This document shows, in pieces, positions 1 to 7,270 of a DNA stretch of 64,000 nucleotides; the stretch's first letter is position 1, and every line of letters starts with the position of its first letter. The DNA is from Cupriavidus plantarum (GTDB taxonomy: Bacteria; Pseudomonadota; Gammaproteobacteria; Burkholderiales; Burkholderiaceae). The DNA lies in contig NZ_CAJPUX010000001.1 in assembly GCF_905397285.1 (NCBI RefSeq), positions 310,001-374,000 of the forward strand. The letters are read 5' to 3'. The notes beneath the pieces were generated by a model, which saw only the letters and a list, made by a program, of their open reading frames with translations, did not search any database and was not told where the DNA came from. Both the position numbers and the translations under genes were made by a program.

Positions 1-342
1 GTCGTACACGCGCGCCACGAAGTCGAGGTTTTCGCGGATCGACAGGTCTTCCCAATACGAGAATCGCTGGGTCATGTACCCGACGTTGCGCTTGATCTCG
101 GCGGCGTCCTTGAGGATGTCGTAGCCAAGGCAGGTGCCGGAGCCCGAGTCGGGCGTCAGCAGCCCGCACATCATGCGGATGGATGTGGTCTTGCCGCTGC
201 CGTTCGGGCCGAGGAAGCCAAAGATCTCGCCTCGCGCGACCTGCATCGAGAGGTCGTTGACGACGTGCTTGTCGCCGAAATGCTTGTTGAGGCCGTGGAC
301 GTCGATGGCGAGCTCCGGCGCGGAGGATGCGGCCGCGGTCAT
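1..342 (-). CDS. ABC transporter ATP-binding protein, N-terminal part (YbhF-like)
   Basis: The gene begins at 342 and runs off the left edge, so only about 114 N-terminal residues are visible. They hold a complete Walker A loop (GPNGSGKTT, about residues 44-52), the following helix typical of drug/multidrug ABC ATPases, and a Q-loop region (YMTQRFSYWEDLSI). The ATPase would power an inner-membrane efflux pump together with permeases expected beyond the edge. Its ATG overlaps the TGA of the upstream HlyD gene (ATGA, 339-342), so the two are translationally coupled. Gene order TetR, HlyD, ATPase matches E. coli cecR-ybhG-ybhF. The identification as an ABC ATPase is firm; the YbhF assignment is by context. 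Confidence 0.9.
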   Translation of the reverse strand, partial: MTAAASSAPELAIDVHGLNKHFGDKHVVNDLSMQVARGEIFGFLGPNGSGKTTSIRMMCGLLTPDSGSGTCLGYDILKDAAEIKRNVGYMTQRFSYWEDLSIRENLDFVARVYD

Positions 343-1400
343 GAAGCGCGCACCTCGACGGGCTGGCCCGGATGGAGTCTGGGGGCATCGTCACGCGCGG
401 GACGCGCCTCGATGAGGAACACGAGCTTGCGGCGCGTTTCGTTGCTGTAGATCACCGGCGGGGTGAACTCGGCCTCGTTGGACACGTATGTGATGGTGGC
501 CGGCACGGGCGCCGGGCAGCCGTCGCAGACGATCTGCACGCGCTGCCCATTGCGGATCGACCCCACCGCGCCCTCGGGCACGAAGAACCGCACCTTGACG
601 TTGCCTGGCGGCAGCATCCGCACGACCGGGCTGCCGGCGGGCACCCACTCGCCATTGCGAAACGGTGTGTCGTAGACAAGCCCGGCCTCGGTCGCGGCGA
701 CCGATTTGCGCGAGAGCTTCCATTCGGCCTGTGCCAGGGCGGCGCGGGCGGCCTGCACCTGTGCGGCCTGAGCGGCCAGTTGCGCGGTACGGCCCGGCAG
801 GCGCGCGACATCGACGTCGCGCTGGATCTCGCGCACGCGCGCGGCATCGGACTCGGCGGTGGCGCGGCTCTCGTCCAGCTGCGCGCGCGAGATGCCGCCG
901 ATTTCGAATTGCGCTTCGTCGCGTTTGCGTTGTGCCGCGCTGCGGGTGGCTTGCGCCCGCGCTTGCACCAGCTGCGCCTGATTGACCGCGACTTCCACGG
1001 GTCGCTTGCCCGTTTGCATGTCCACGAGCTGCGCTTCGGCGACGCGCACCTGCTCGGCCGCCTGATCCCGCGCGGCGCGCTCGTCGTCGGACTCGAGCAC
1101 GAACAGTGCCGCGCCTTTGTCGATTTGCTGCCCACGATCGACGGCGAGGCGGTCGAGGCGCCCGGCGAATGGGGACGCTACGGCGACGAACTCGCCTTCC
1201 ACGTAGCCTTGCCAGCCGTTGGGGGGGTCGTTCGAGCAGGCCGCCAGTGCCAGTGCCGCGGCGGCTAGTGCCGTGGCGCGTGCGGCGGCGCGTGTGGCCG
1301 CGCGTGTGGCCGCGCGTGTGGCAGCGCGTGTGGCAGCGCGTGTGGCAGCGACCGCGCGCTGTGTCCGGGCGTTTGCGATGCGGGGGGAGAGGGTGGGCAT
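339..1400 (-). CDS. HlyD-family membrane fusion lipoprotein (YbhG-like)
   Basis: The 353-residue periplasmic adaptor would bridge an inner-membrane ABC exporter and an outer-membrane channel. The sequence shows a lipobox (LAAC, Cys55), a biotinyl-lipoyl-like segment (YVEGEFVAVASPFAGRLDRL), a long Ala/Gln/Arg-rich coiled-coil hairpin (about residues 105-225) and a C-terminal beta-barrel ending in PGQPVEVRAS. The region before the hydrophobic signal core is odd: about 43 residues dominated by TRAA repeats encoded by a 12-bp tandem repeat. ATG at 1400 is the only plausible start. The downstream ATPase gene overlaps by ATGA. The family assignment is secure; the exported substrate is unknown. Confidence 0.9.
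   Translation of the reverse strand: MPTLSPRIANARTQRAVAATRAATRAATRAATRAATRAAARATALAAAALALAACSNDPPNGWQGYVEGEFVAVASPFAGRLDRLAVDRGQQIDKGAALFVLESDDERAARDQAAEQVRVAEAQLVDMQTGKRPVEVAVNQAQLVQARAQATRSAAQRKRDEAQFEIGGISRAQLDESRATAESDAARVREIQRDVDVARLPGRTAQLAAQAAQVQAARAALAQAEWKLSRKSVAATEAGLVYDTPFRNGEWVPAGSPVVRMLPPGNVKVRFFVPEGAVGSIRNGQRVQIVCDGCPAPVPATITYVSNEAEFTPPVIYSNETRRKLVFLIEARPARDDAPRLHPGQPVEVRAS
1276..1347 (-). repeat. 12-bp tandem repeat inside the HlyD signal region
   Basis: Five consecutive copies of gcgcgtgtggc(c/a) occupy 1288-1347, preceded by a degenerate sixth copy at 1276-1287. The two variants are ordered, first two gcc-ending copies and then three gca-ending copies. Because the unit is a multiple of three, the array reads as Thr-Arg-Ala-Ala repeats in frame and sits between the start codon and the hydrophobic signal core, near residues 18-42. 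Copy-number change would lengthen or shorten the positively charged n-region without a frameshift. Confidence 0.9.
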
Positions 1401-1480
1401 GGGACGTTCTCCGGGCAGGGTTGGAGCATGGCGGGCTGGCGCACGGGGGCGGGGTTCGGCGTTGGCGTGGCGGCCGCCAA

Positions 1481-2209
1481 TCAGCCCGGCGCGAGACCGC
1501 GGGACAGCAAGGCGCTGACGTGCCGCACGAGCGTGTCGGTGTCGATGGCCTCCGCGCCGGGCAGGCCGCGCCAGATATGCGTCGTCGCGAGCGGCAGCAG
1601 CGTCAGGCCGATCAGCGAGACCATCACGAGCGCGGGCTCCAGCGCGGGGTTGAGCTCACCCCGCTCGCGCGCGGCGGCGATCAAGCCCGTGACTAGCGCG
1701 CCGCGGCGCAGCGCGATGCGCTGCACCACACGCTCCCGCAACTGCCCCTCGGCGCCGACGATCTCCCTGATCCACAGCCCCGGCAGCCACGGGGTGGCCG
1801 CGGCTACGCGAATCAGCTGTGCCGCGAGCCCCGTCATCATCGTGACGACGTCGGGCCCGGGCCCACGGGCCGGCGCGGCACCGGAGGCCGCAGCGCCCGT
1901 CTCGGGCGGCATGCTCGGGAAGACCTGCTCCACCAGCGGCTGGAGCCGCTCGTCCACGACTGCATCGAGTAACTGGTCCCGATCCCGGAAGTAGTAGTGG
2001 ACCAGCGCGGGCGTTACCCCTGCCTCGGCGGCGATGGCCTTGATAGGGGTGCCTGCCACGCCATGCCGCGAAAACAGCAGCGTCGCGGCATCCAGCAGCC
2101 GTTCGCGTGGCCCTCCGCCGTCGGTGTCGCCGTCCACGGCAGCCGGCCTTCCTGGCCCGCGCGCGGGGCGGCGGCCACGCACCCCGTGGGTGTCCTTCTT
2201 CATCGCCAT
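1481..2209 (-). CDS. TetR/AcrR-family transcriptional regulator (CecR-like)
   Basis: A 242-residue regulator. The N-terminal tetR helix-turn-helix is clear (RLLDAATLLFSRHG, then TPIKAIAAEAGVTPALVHYYF). I chose ATG at 2209 because AGGAA (2216-2220) lies six bases upstream; an in-frame ATG at 2263 would place the start inside the AT-rich operator-like region. It is followed by the HlyD and ABC ATPase genes on the same strand, so it probably represses its own efflux operon, as CecR does for ybhGFSR in E. coli. The C-terminal ligand-binding half is not recognisable, so the inducer is unknown. Confidence 0.85.
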   Translation of the reverse strand: MAMKKDTHGVRGRRPARGPGRPAAVDGDTDGGGPRERLLDAATLLFSRHGVAGTPIKAIAAEAGVTPALVHYYFRDRDQLLDAVVDERLQPLVEQVFPSMPPETGAAASGAAPARGPGPDVVTMMTGLAAQLIRVAAATPWLPGLWIREIVGAEGQLRERVVQRIALRRGALVTGLIAAARERGELNPALEPALVMVSLIGLTLLPLATTHIWRGLPGAEAIDTDTLVRHVSALLSRGLAPG

Positions 2210-2231
2210 CGTGCATTCCTGAAATCCATAA

Positions 2232-2261
2232 GGAATATTAATTTTTGAGTTAATTAATTCC
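2232..2261. promoter_or_regulatory. AT-rich imperfect inverted repeat, putative TetR operator
   Basis: GGAAT at 2232-2236 and ATTCC at 2257-2261 flank an AT-rich stretch (about 80% AT in a GC-rich background) with further imperfect symmetry around TTAATTAA. It lies between the divergent TetR and porin genes, just upstream of the TetR start codon, where an autoregulatory operator would be expected. A TACAAT hexamer at 2271-2276 could be a -10 element toward the porin, but no well-spaced -35 is obvious. Confidence 0.4.
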
Positions 2262-2448
2262 AAGGACCGTTACAATGTCGGCGGAACGGCATGCCAGCGC
2301 GTTGAACGCACAGCGAGCCGGCCGCCGGTAGACATGTCACATACCCTTGGCTATGCTGCGTCCGCGAGGCCCAGAGGGGCTGGCTCCAACACCTCAACTC
2401 CGCACGGCGCGCCTCACGCTAAGGCGCGCTGGCATCTCCAGCTTGCAC

Positions 2449-3807
2449 ATGTCCTTGATTCGCATCGCTGCTGCCATGCTGGCGCTGGCTGCCTATGCCG
2501 CCGCGTTCGCGCAGGAGGCGCCAACCGTCAGCCCCACCGCGGCCGACCCGCTCGCCACGGCGCCCACGGAAAGCCCGTTTGCCTTCCACGGCCAGGCCAC
2601 GTACGTCTGGCAACGCAAGCCCGCCTTCAACGCCGCGTACTCGGGCGAAAACAGCCTGACCGACGCGCGCGCCAAGAGCTATTCGTTCACGAGCACGCTC
2701 GACCTCGGCCTGCGGCTGTGGAAAGGCGCGGAGTTCCACTTCAACCCGGAAGTGTCGCAGGGCGTGCCGTTCTCCAATCTGCATGGCCTCGGCGGTCTCT
2801 CGAACGGCGAGCTGGCCAAGACGGCCAGCACGAGCCCGAAGTTCTACCGCGCCCGCGCATTCGTTCGTCAGACATGGGGGTTCGGCGGCGGGGAGGAAAC
2901 GCTCGAGGAAGACTTCAACCAGTTCGCGCGGACCGTCGACAAGCAGCGGCTCGTGCTGACGGCCGGCAACTTCGGCGTGATCGACGTGTTCGACCAGAAC
3001 CCGTACGGCTCGGACCCGCGCACGCAGTTCATGAACTGGTCGTTCCTCGCGCATGGGTCGTTCGATTACCCCGCCGACTCGCGCGGGTACGACTGGGGCT
3101 TCGCGCTCGAGTACGTCGGCGACGGCTGGTCCGCGCGGTATGGCCGCTTCCTGCTGCCGCTCGAGTCGAACGGCCGCGAACTGGACACGCGTATGTTCGA
3201 CCACTACGGCGACGTGCTCGAACTCGAGAAACGCTACAGCATCGCGGGCAGGCCCGGACAGGCACGCGTGCTGCTATGGCGCAACAAGGCGAAGATGGGT
3301 GCGTTCACGGATGCGCTCGCCTATGGGCAGGCAAACAACGTCACGCCCGACGTTGGCGACGTGCGCCGCGAGCATGCGAAGGTTGGGGTGGGCGTCGCGT
3401 TCCTCCAGGAGGTCAACGACTCGCTCGGCGTATTCCTGCGCGCGAACTGGTCGGACGACAAGACGGAAACCTACGCGTTCACCGAAATCGGACGGCAGGT
3501 TGCGTTCGGCGGCACGCTGAAGGGCAAGGCGTGGGGGAGGGCGAAGGACGAGGTGGGCGTGGCCTTCGCGGCCAACATGCTCGGGCCGCATCACCGCGCG
3601 TATCTGGCCGCGGGCGGTCTTGGCGCGTTCCTCGGCGATGGCGCCCTGCGCTATGGGCCCGAGCAAGTGCTGGAGGTCTACTACAGCTTCGCGGTGTGGA
3701 AGACGCTGACGCTGTCGCCGGACTTCCAGTACATCCGCAATCCCGGCTACAACCGGGATCGCGGTCCGGCGAAGTTCTACGGCATCCGCGCGCACGCGGA
3801 GTTCTGA
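2449..3807 (+). CDS. OprB-type carbohydrate-selective porin
   Basis: A 452-residue outer-membrane protein. ATG 2449 gives a good signal peptide (MSLIRIAAAMLALAAYAAAF, cleavage near AQA/E); the in-frame ATG at 2347 would add an unrelated 34-residue extension. The mature protein has alternating amphipathic strands rich in aromatic residues, many short Gly/Asp turns and a C-terminal Phe (HAEF), all typical of beta-barrel porins. The FHGQATYVWQRKPAFNAAYSG opening resembles carbohydrate porins of the OprB family. It would let small sugars or polyols across the outer membrane. No sugar transporter is adjacent, so the substrate is not inferable. Confidence 0.75.
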   Translation: MSLIRIAAAMLALAAYAAAFAQEAPTVSPTAADPLATAPTESPFAFHGQATYVWQRKPAFNAAYSGENSLTDARAKSYSFTSTLDLGLRLWKGAEFHFNPEVSQGVPFSNLHGLGGLSNGELAKTASTSPKFYRARAFVRQTWGFGGGEETLEEDFNQFARTVDKQRLVLTAGNFGVIDVFDQNPYGSDPRTQFMNWSFLAHGSFDYPADSRGYDWGFALEYVGDGWSARYGRFLLPLESNGRELDTRMFDHYGDVLELEKRYSIAGRPGQARVLLWRNKAKMGAFTDALAYGQANNVTPDVGDVRREHAKVGVGVAFLQEVNDSLGVFLRANWSDDKTETYAFTEIGRQVAFGGTLKGKAWGRAKDEVGVAFAANMLGPHHRAYLAAGGLGAFLGDGALRYGPEQVLEVYYSFAVWKTLTLSPDFQYIRNPGYNRDRGPAKFYGIRAHAEF

Positions 3808-3820
3808 GCGCCCCCCTTAT

Positions 3821-3898
3821 TGACGGGCCTCATTGACGCGCCTCATTGACGCGCCTCATTGGCGTGCCTCATTGGCGTGCCTCATTGGCGTGCATTGC
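3821..3898. repeat. 13-bp tandem repeat at the end of queF
   Basis: Six head-to-tail 13-bp units lie between the convergent porin and queF genes. The first three read tgac(g)g/cgcctcat, the next two tggcgtgcctcat, and the last is divergent (tggcgtgcattgc). The right-hand units overlap the stop codon (3882-3884) and last codons of queF, which suggests that the array expanded from the queF 3-prime end. There is no hairpin followed by a T-run, so it is not an intrinsic terminator. Confidence 0.9.
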
Positions 3899-4727
3899 GC
3901 CGGTTATCCGGCCACGGCGTATTGAAGTTCGTGCGGAACGGATTGATGTCGAGCCCGCCCCGGCGCGTATAACGCGCGTACACCGCGAGCTTCACCGGCT
4001 TGCACTGACGCTGGATATCCGTAAAGATTCGCTCGACACACTGCTCGTGGAACTCGTTGTGGTTGCGGAACGAGATCAGATACTTGAGCAGTCCTTCCTG
4101 ATCGATCGGCGCCCCCACATAGCGGATCTGCACGCTGCCCCAGTCGGGCTGCCCCGTGACGAGGCAGTTCGACTTGAGCAGATGCGAGACCAGCGTCTCC
4201 TCGACCGGCGACTCGTCCTGCGCCGCGGACAGGAGAGACGGATCGGGTTCGTAGACATCGGTCTCGATGTCCAGGCGATCGAGCAGCAGGCCGTCCAGCT
4301 CGCCCATCTTCTGTTTGCCGAGGTCGGATTCGGTCACGAGTCGCACCTGCACGGTGCCGCCGGTGGCTTCCGACAGATCGTGATGCAGCAACTGCTGCAC
4401 CGCTTCCGGCGATGCGATCTTGCTCTGGTTGAACGAATTCAGATAGAGCTTGAACGACTTCGACTCGACGATGTTCGGCGTGTCGGACGGAATGATGAAG
4501 CTCGCCAGCGCGACCTGCGGCTTGCCCTTCAGGTTCAGCCACGAGAGTTCGTACGCATTCCAGAGATCGACGCCGAAGAACGGCAGCGGCCGCCCCTCCG
4601 GCAGTCCGATCTCGGTCCGCTTGGGCTGCCGGGAAATGGGAAACAGCAGGCTCGGGTCATACTCGGTCTTGTAGGCCGAGGGTTTGCCGAGCGGCGAATG
4701 TTCTGGCTGGTTGGAAGGTTCGCTCAT
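3882..4727 (-). CDS. queF: NADPH-dependent 7-cyano-7-deazaguanine reductase
   Basis: QueF reduces preQ0 to preQ1 in queuosine tRNA-modification synthesis. The 281-residue length matches the long E. coli-type (bimodular) enzymes. The catalytic Cys188 and Asp195 are visible in [13 protein letters not shown], and the NADPH-binding signature [14 protein letters not shown] is at about 89-101. The start codon overlaps the ilvA stop (ATGA, 4724-4727), so queF is translated from the ilvA message. The last codons lie in a 13-bp tandem repeat, giving an Asn/Arg-rich C-terminus (NRRNARQ). No other queuosine genes are nearby. Confidence 0.96.
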   Translation of the reverse strand: MSEPSNQPEHSPLGKPSAYKTEYDPSLLFPISRQPKRTEIGLPEGRPLPFFGVDLWNAYELSWLNLKGKPQVALASFIIPSDTPNIVESKSFKLYLNSFNQSKIASPEAVQQLLHHDLSEATGGTVQVRLVTESDLGKQKMGELDGLLLDRLDIETDVYEPDPSLLSAAQDESPVEETLVSHLLKSNCLVTGQPDWGSVQIRYVGAPIDQEGLLKYLISFRNHNEFHEQCVERIFTDIQRQCKPVKLAVYARYTRRGGLDINPFRTNFNTPWPDNRRNARQ

Positions 4728-6283
4728 GATCGGGAGAGGAACAGCTTGTAGACGGGATTGTCGGTCTCATCCCAGTGTACGTAACCGAGCGTGGAAAGGA
4801 AGTCGCGGAACGCGCGCTTGTCGTTCTTCGGTACCTGGATGCCCACGAGGATGTTCGACGTATCGCCGCCCTGGTTCCGATAGTGGAACAGGCTGATATT
4901 CCAGTTCGGGCTCATGCTCGAGAGGAACTTCATCAGCGCGCCGGGGCGCTCGGGGAACTCGAAGCGGTACAGCAGTTCGTTGTCGGCTTCCGGCGAATGA
5001 CCGCCGACCATGTAGCGGATATGCTGCTTGGCCAGTTCGTCGTTCGAGAGGTCGAGCGTGTCGAAGCCGTGGCGGCGGAAGTTCGCGGCCATCTTGTCGC
5101 TCTCCGCGCGGCTGGCGATCTGCACACCCACGAAGATATGCGCGGCCTTGCGGTCGGCGATGCGGTAGTTGAACTCGGTCACGCTGCGCGTGCCGACGAT
5201 CTCGCAGAACCGGCGGAAGCTGCCGCGCTCCTCCGGAATCGTCACCGCGAACACCGCTTCGCGCGCCTCGCCCACTTCGGCGCGCTCGGCCACGAAGCGC
5301 AGCCGGTCGAAGTTCATGTTCGCGCCGCAGGCCACGGCCACGAGGTGCTGGCCCTTGAGCTTCTCTCGCGCGGCGTACGCCTTGAGGCCCGCCACGGCGA
5401 GCGCGCCGGCCGGCTCCAGGATCGAGCGCGTGTCCTGGAACACGTCCTTGACACCCGCGCAGATCGCGTCGGTATCCACCGTGATGATCTCGTCGACGAG
5501 TTCGCGCGTGATGCGGAAGGTTTCCTTGCCCACCAGCTTCACCGCGGTGCCGTCCGAGAACAGCCCGACTTCCTTGAGTTCCACGCGCTTGCCGGCCTCG
5601 ACCGAACGCTTCATCGCGTCGGAATCCGTCGTCTGCACGCCGATGACCTTGATCTCCGGCCGCACGGCCTTGACGTACGAGGCCACGCCCGAGATCAGGC
5701 CGCCGCCGCCGATCGCCACGAAGATGGCATGGATCGGCCCCGGATGCTGGCGCAGGATTTCCATCGCGATGGTGCCCTGCCCCGCGATGACCTCCGGATC
5801 GTCGAACGGATGGATGAACGTGAGCTTGTGCTTCTTCTCGAGTTCGGCAGCGTGGTTGTACGCGTCGCTGTACGACTCGCCGTGCAGCACGATCTGCACC
5901 CACTCGCCGCCACGCTCGCGTACGGCGTCGATCTTGACTTGCGGGGTGGTGGTCGGCATCGCGATGATGGCCTTGCACTGCAGGCGCGCCGCGGACATCG
6001 CCACGCCTTGCGCGTGGTTGCCGGCCGAGGCCGCAATGACGCCGCGCTTGAGTTCCTCGGGCGTCAGTGACGCCATCTTGTTGTAAGCGCCCCGAATCTT
6101 GAACGAGAAGACCGGCTGGGTGTCCTCGCGCTTGAACCAGACCGCATTGTTCGTGCGGGCGGAAAGGTCGTGCGCGTAGGTCAGTTCGGTTTCCTGGGCC
6201 ACGTCATATACCTTGGCGGTCAGGATCTTCTTGAGATAGTCGGGATGGGCGGACTTGGCGGGCTTGGCGGACGGGCGGGTCAT
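4724..6283 (-). CDS. ilvA: Threonine ammonia-lyase, biosynthetic
   Basis: IlvA deaminates L-threonine to 2-oxobutanoate, the first committed step of isoleucine synthesis. The 519-residue protein has the PLP fold-type II domain with the Schiff-base lysine in [10 protein letters not shown] (Lys62), the [10 protein letters not shown] substrate loop and a glycine-rich phosphate loop (GGGGL). Two C-terminal ACT-like regulatory domains follow (about 335-515), marking the long, isoleucine-inhibited form. ATG 6283 was chosen over an upstream in-frame ATG at 6457 because the family N-terminus begins there. It is the first gene of an ilvA-queF pair sharing ATGA. No good Shine-Dalgarno is visible. Confidence 0.96.
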   Translation of the reverse strand: MTRPSAKPAKSAHPDYLKKILTAKVYDVAQETELTYAHDLSARTNNAVWFKREDTQPVFSFKIRGAYNKMASLTPEELKRGVIAASAGNHAQGVAMSAARLQCKAIIAMPTTTPQVKIDAVRERGGEWVQIVLHGESYSDAYNHAAELEKKHKLTFIHPFDDPEVIAGQGTIAMEILRQHPGPIHAIFVAIGGGGLISGVASYVKAVRPEIKVIGVQTTDSDAMKRSVEAGKRVELKEVGLFSDGTAVKLVGKETFRITRELVDEIITVDTDAICAGVKDVFQDTRSILEPAGALAVAGLKAYAAREKLKGQHLVAVACGANMNFDRLRFVAERAEVGEAREAVFAVTIPEERGSFRRFCEIVGTRSVTEFNYRIADRKAAHIFVGVQIASRAESDKMAANFRRHGFDTLDLSNDELAKQHIRYMVGGHSPEADNELLYRFEFPERPGALMKFLSSMSPNWNISLFHYRNQGGDTSNILVGIQVPKNDKRAFRDFLSTLGYVHWDETDNPVYKLFLSRS

Positions 6284-6480
6284 GTTGGGGCCACAGCAAA
6301 AAAAGCCGGAAAAATCGGCGGAAACCGCCAATGATAATGGATGGCGCCCGTTCGCTGCCCACCGACCCCCGGCCGGCGGGCAATACCGGGGTGTTGCGGG
6401 CGTCACTGGCTGGCCGCGCGGTGGCGTGTAGGACAGCGCCCGGTGGCGGCTCGTCACATCCCCGTGCTACGGTAATTGCG

Positions 6481-7257
6481 ATGTCTTCGCTATCTCTGAT
6501 CGAACCCGATACCGCGCTGTTTCTTGACTTCGACGGCACGCTGGCCGACCTCGCCCCGCGCCCCGAACTGGTGCGCGTGGAGCCCGAACTGGTTGCCACC
6601 CTGACGACGCTGCATCGATGGCTGGACGGCGCGCTCGCCGTCATCTCGGGCCGGCCCGTCGCCGAGCTCGACCATTTCCTGCAGCCACTGCGCCTGCCCG
6701 CGGCGGGTGTCCATGGCGCCGAATTCCGCAATATCGGCGAACACCTCATCACCCCCCCGTCGCCCGACATCAGCCTGCTGATGCCCCAGCTGGAGGCGCT
6801 CGTCCGGCGGCATCCCGGGCTACGGCTCGAAGACAAGACCATCGCGGTCGCCATCCACTACCGGCAGGCACCCGAGCTCGAGCCGCTCGTGCGCGCCGCC
6901 GTGGCCGATGTGCTGCGCGATGCCACGGGCCTCGAGGCGTTGCCCGGCAAGATGGTCGTCGAGATCAAGCCTGCCGGCGTGGACAAGGGCGGGGCGATCG
7001 CCTCGTTCATGCGCATGCCGCCCTTCGCGGGACGCCGCCCGGTGTTCGCGGGCGACGACGTCACGGACGAAGCGGGATTCGCGGTCGTTGGCGAACTCGG
7101 CGGCACCGGCGTGCTCGTGGGCCAGCGCGCGAGCGCGGCCAGCGTGAGCGTGACGGGTCCCGCCGCGCTCCGCGACTGGCTCCATCGCTCGGCGCGCGCC
7201 GCGTCCGTCTCCGTGCAGGATATCGATTCCGGTTCCACCCCTTCACACCGACTCTAA
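6481..7257 (+). CDS. otsB: Trehalose-6-phosphate phosphatase
   Basis: OtsB hydrolyses trehalose-6-phosphate to trehalose. The 258-residue protein carries the HAD motif I DFDGTLADL (nucleophile Asp16, acid/base Asp18), the trehalose-phosphatase pattern around KPAGVDKGGAI and the motif IV loop FAGDDVTDEAGF (about 188-199). ATG 6481 places the HAD motif close to the N-terminus as in the family; an in-frame ATG at 6331 would add 50 residues of low-quality sequence. It is followed 13 bp later by a GH15 gene and then otsA, forming a trehalose operon. Confidence 0.95.
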   Translation: MSSLSLIEPDTALFLDFDGTLADLAPRPELVRVEPELVATLTTLHRWLDGALAVISGRPVAELDHFLQPLRLPAAGVHGAEFRNIGEHLITPPSPDISLLMPQLEALVRRHPGLRLEDKTIAVAIHYRQAPELEPLVRAAVADVLRDATGLEALPGKMVVEIKPAGVDKGGAIASFMRMPPFAGRRPVFAGDDVTDEAGFAVVGELGGTGVLVGQRASAASVSVTGPAALRDWLHRSARAASVSVQDIDSGSTPSHRL

Positions 7258-7270
7258 GGGAGGATTCGCT

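Noticed and set aside
1219..1518. A plus-strand frame reading the 12-bp repeat as Ala-Arg-Val repeats
   Set aside because: The minus-strand HlyD frame is complete and carries a lipobox; the plus-strand frame is only the repeat read backwards.
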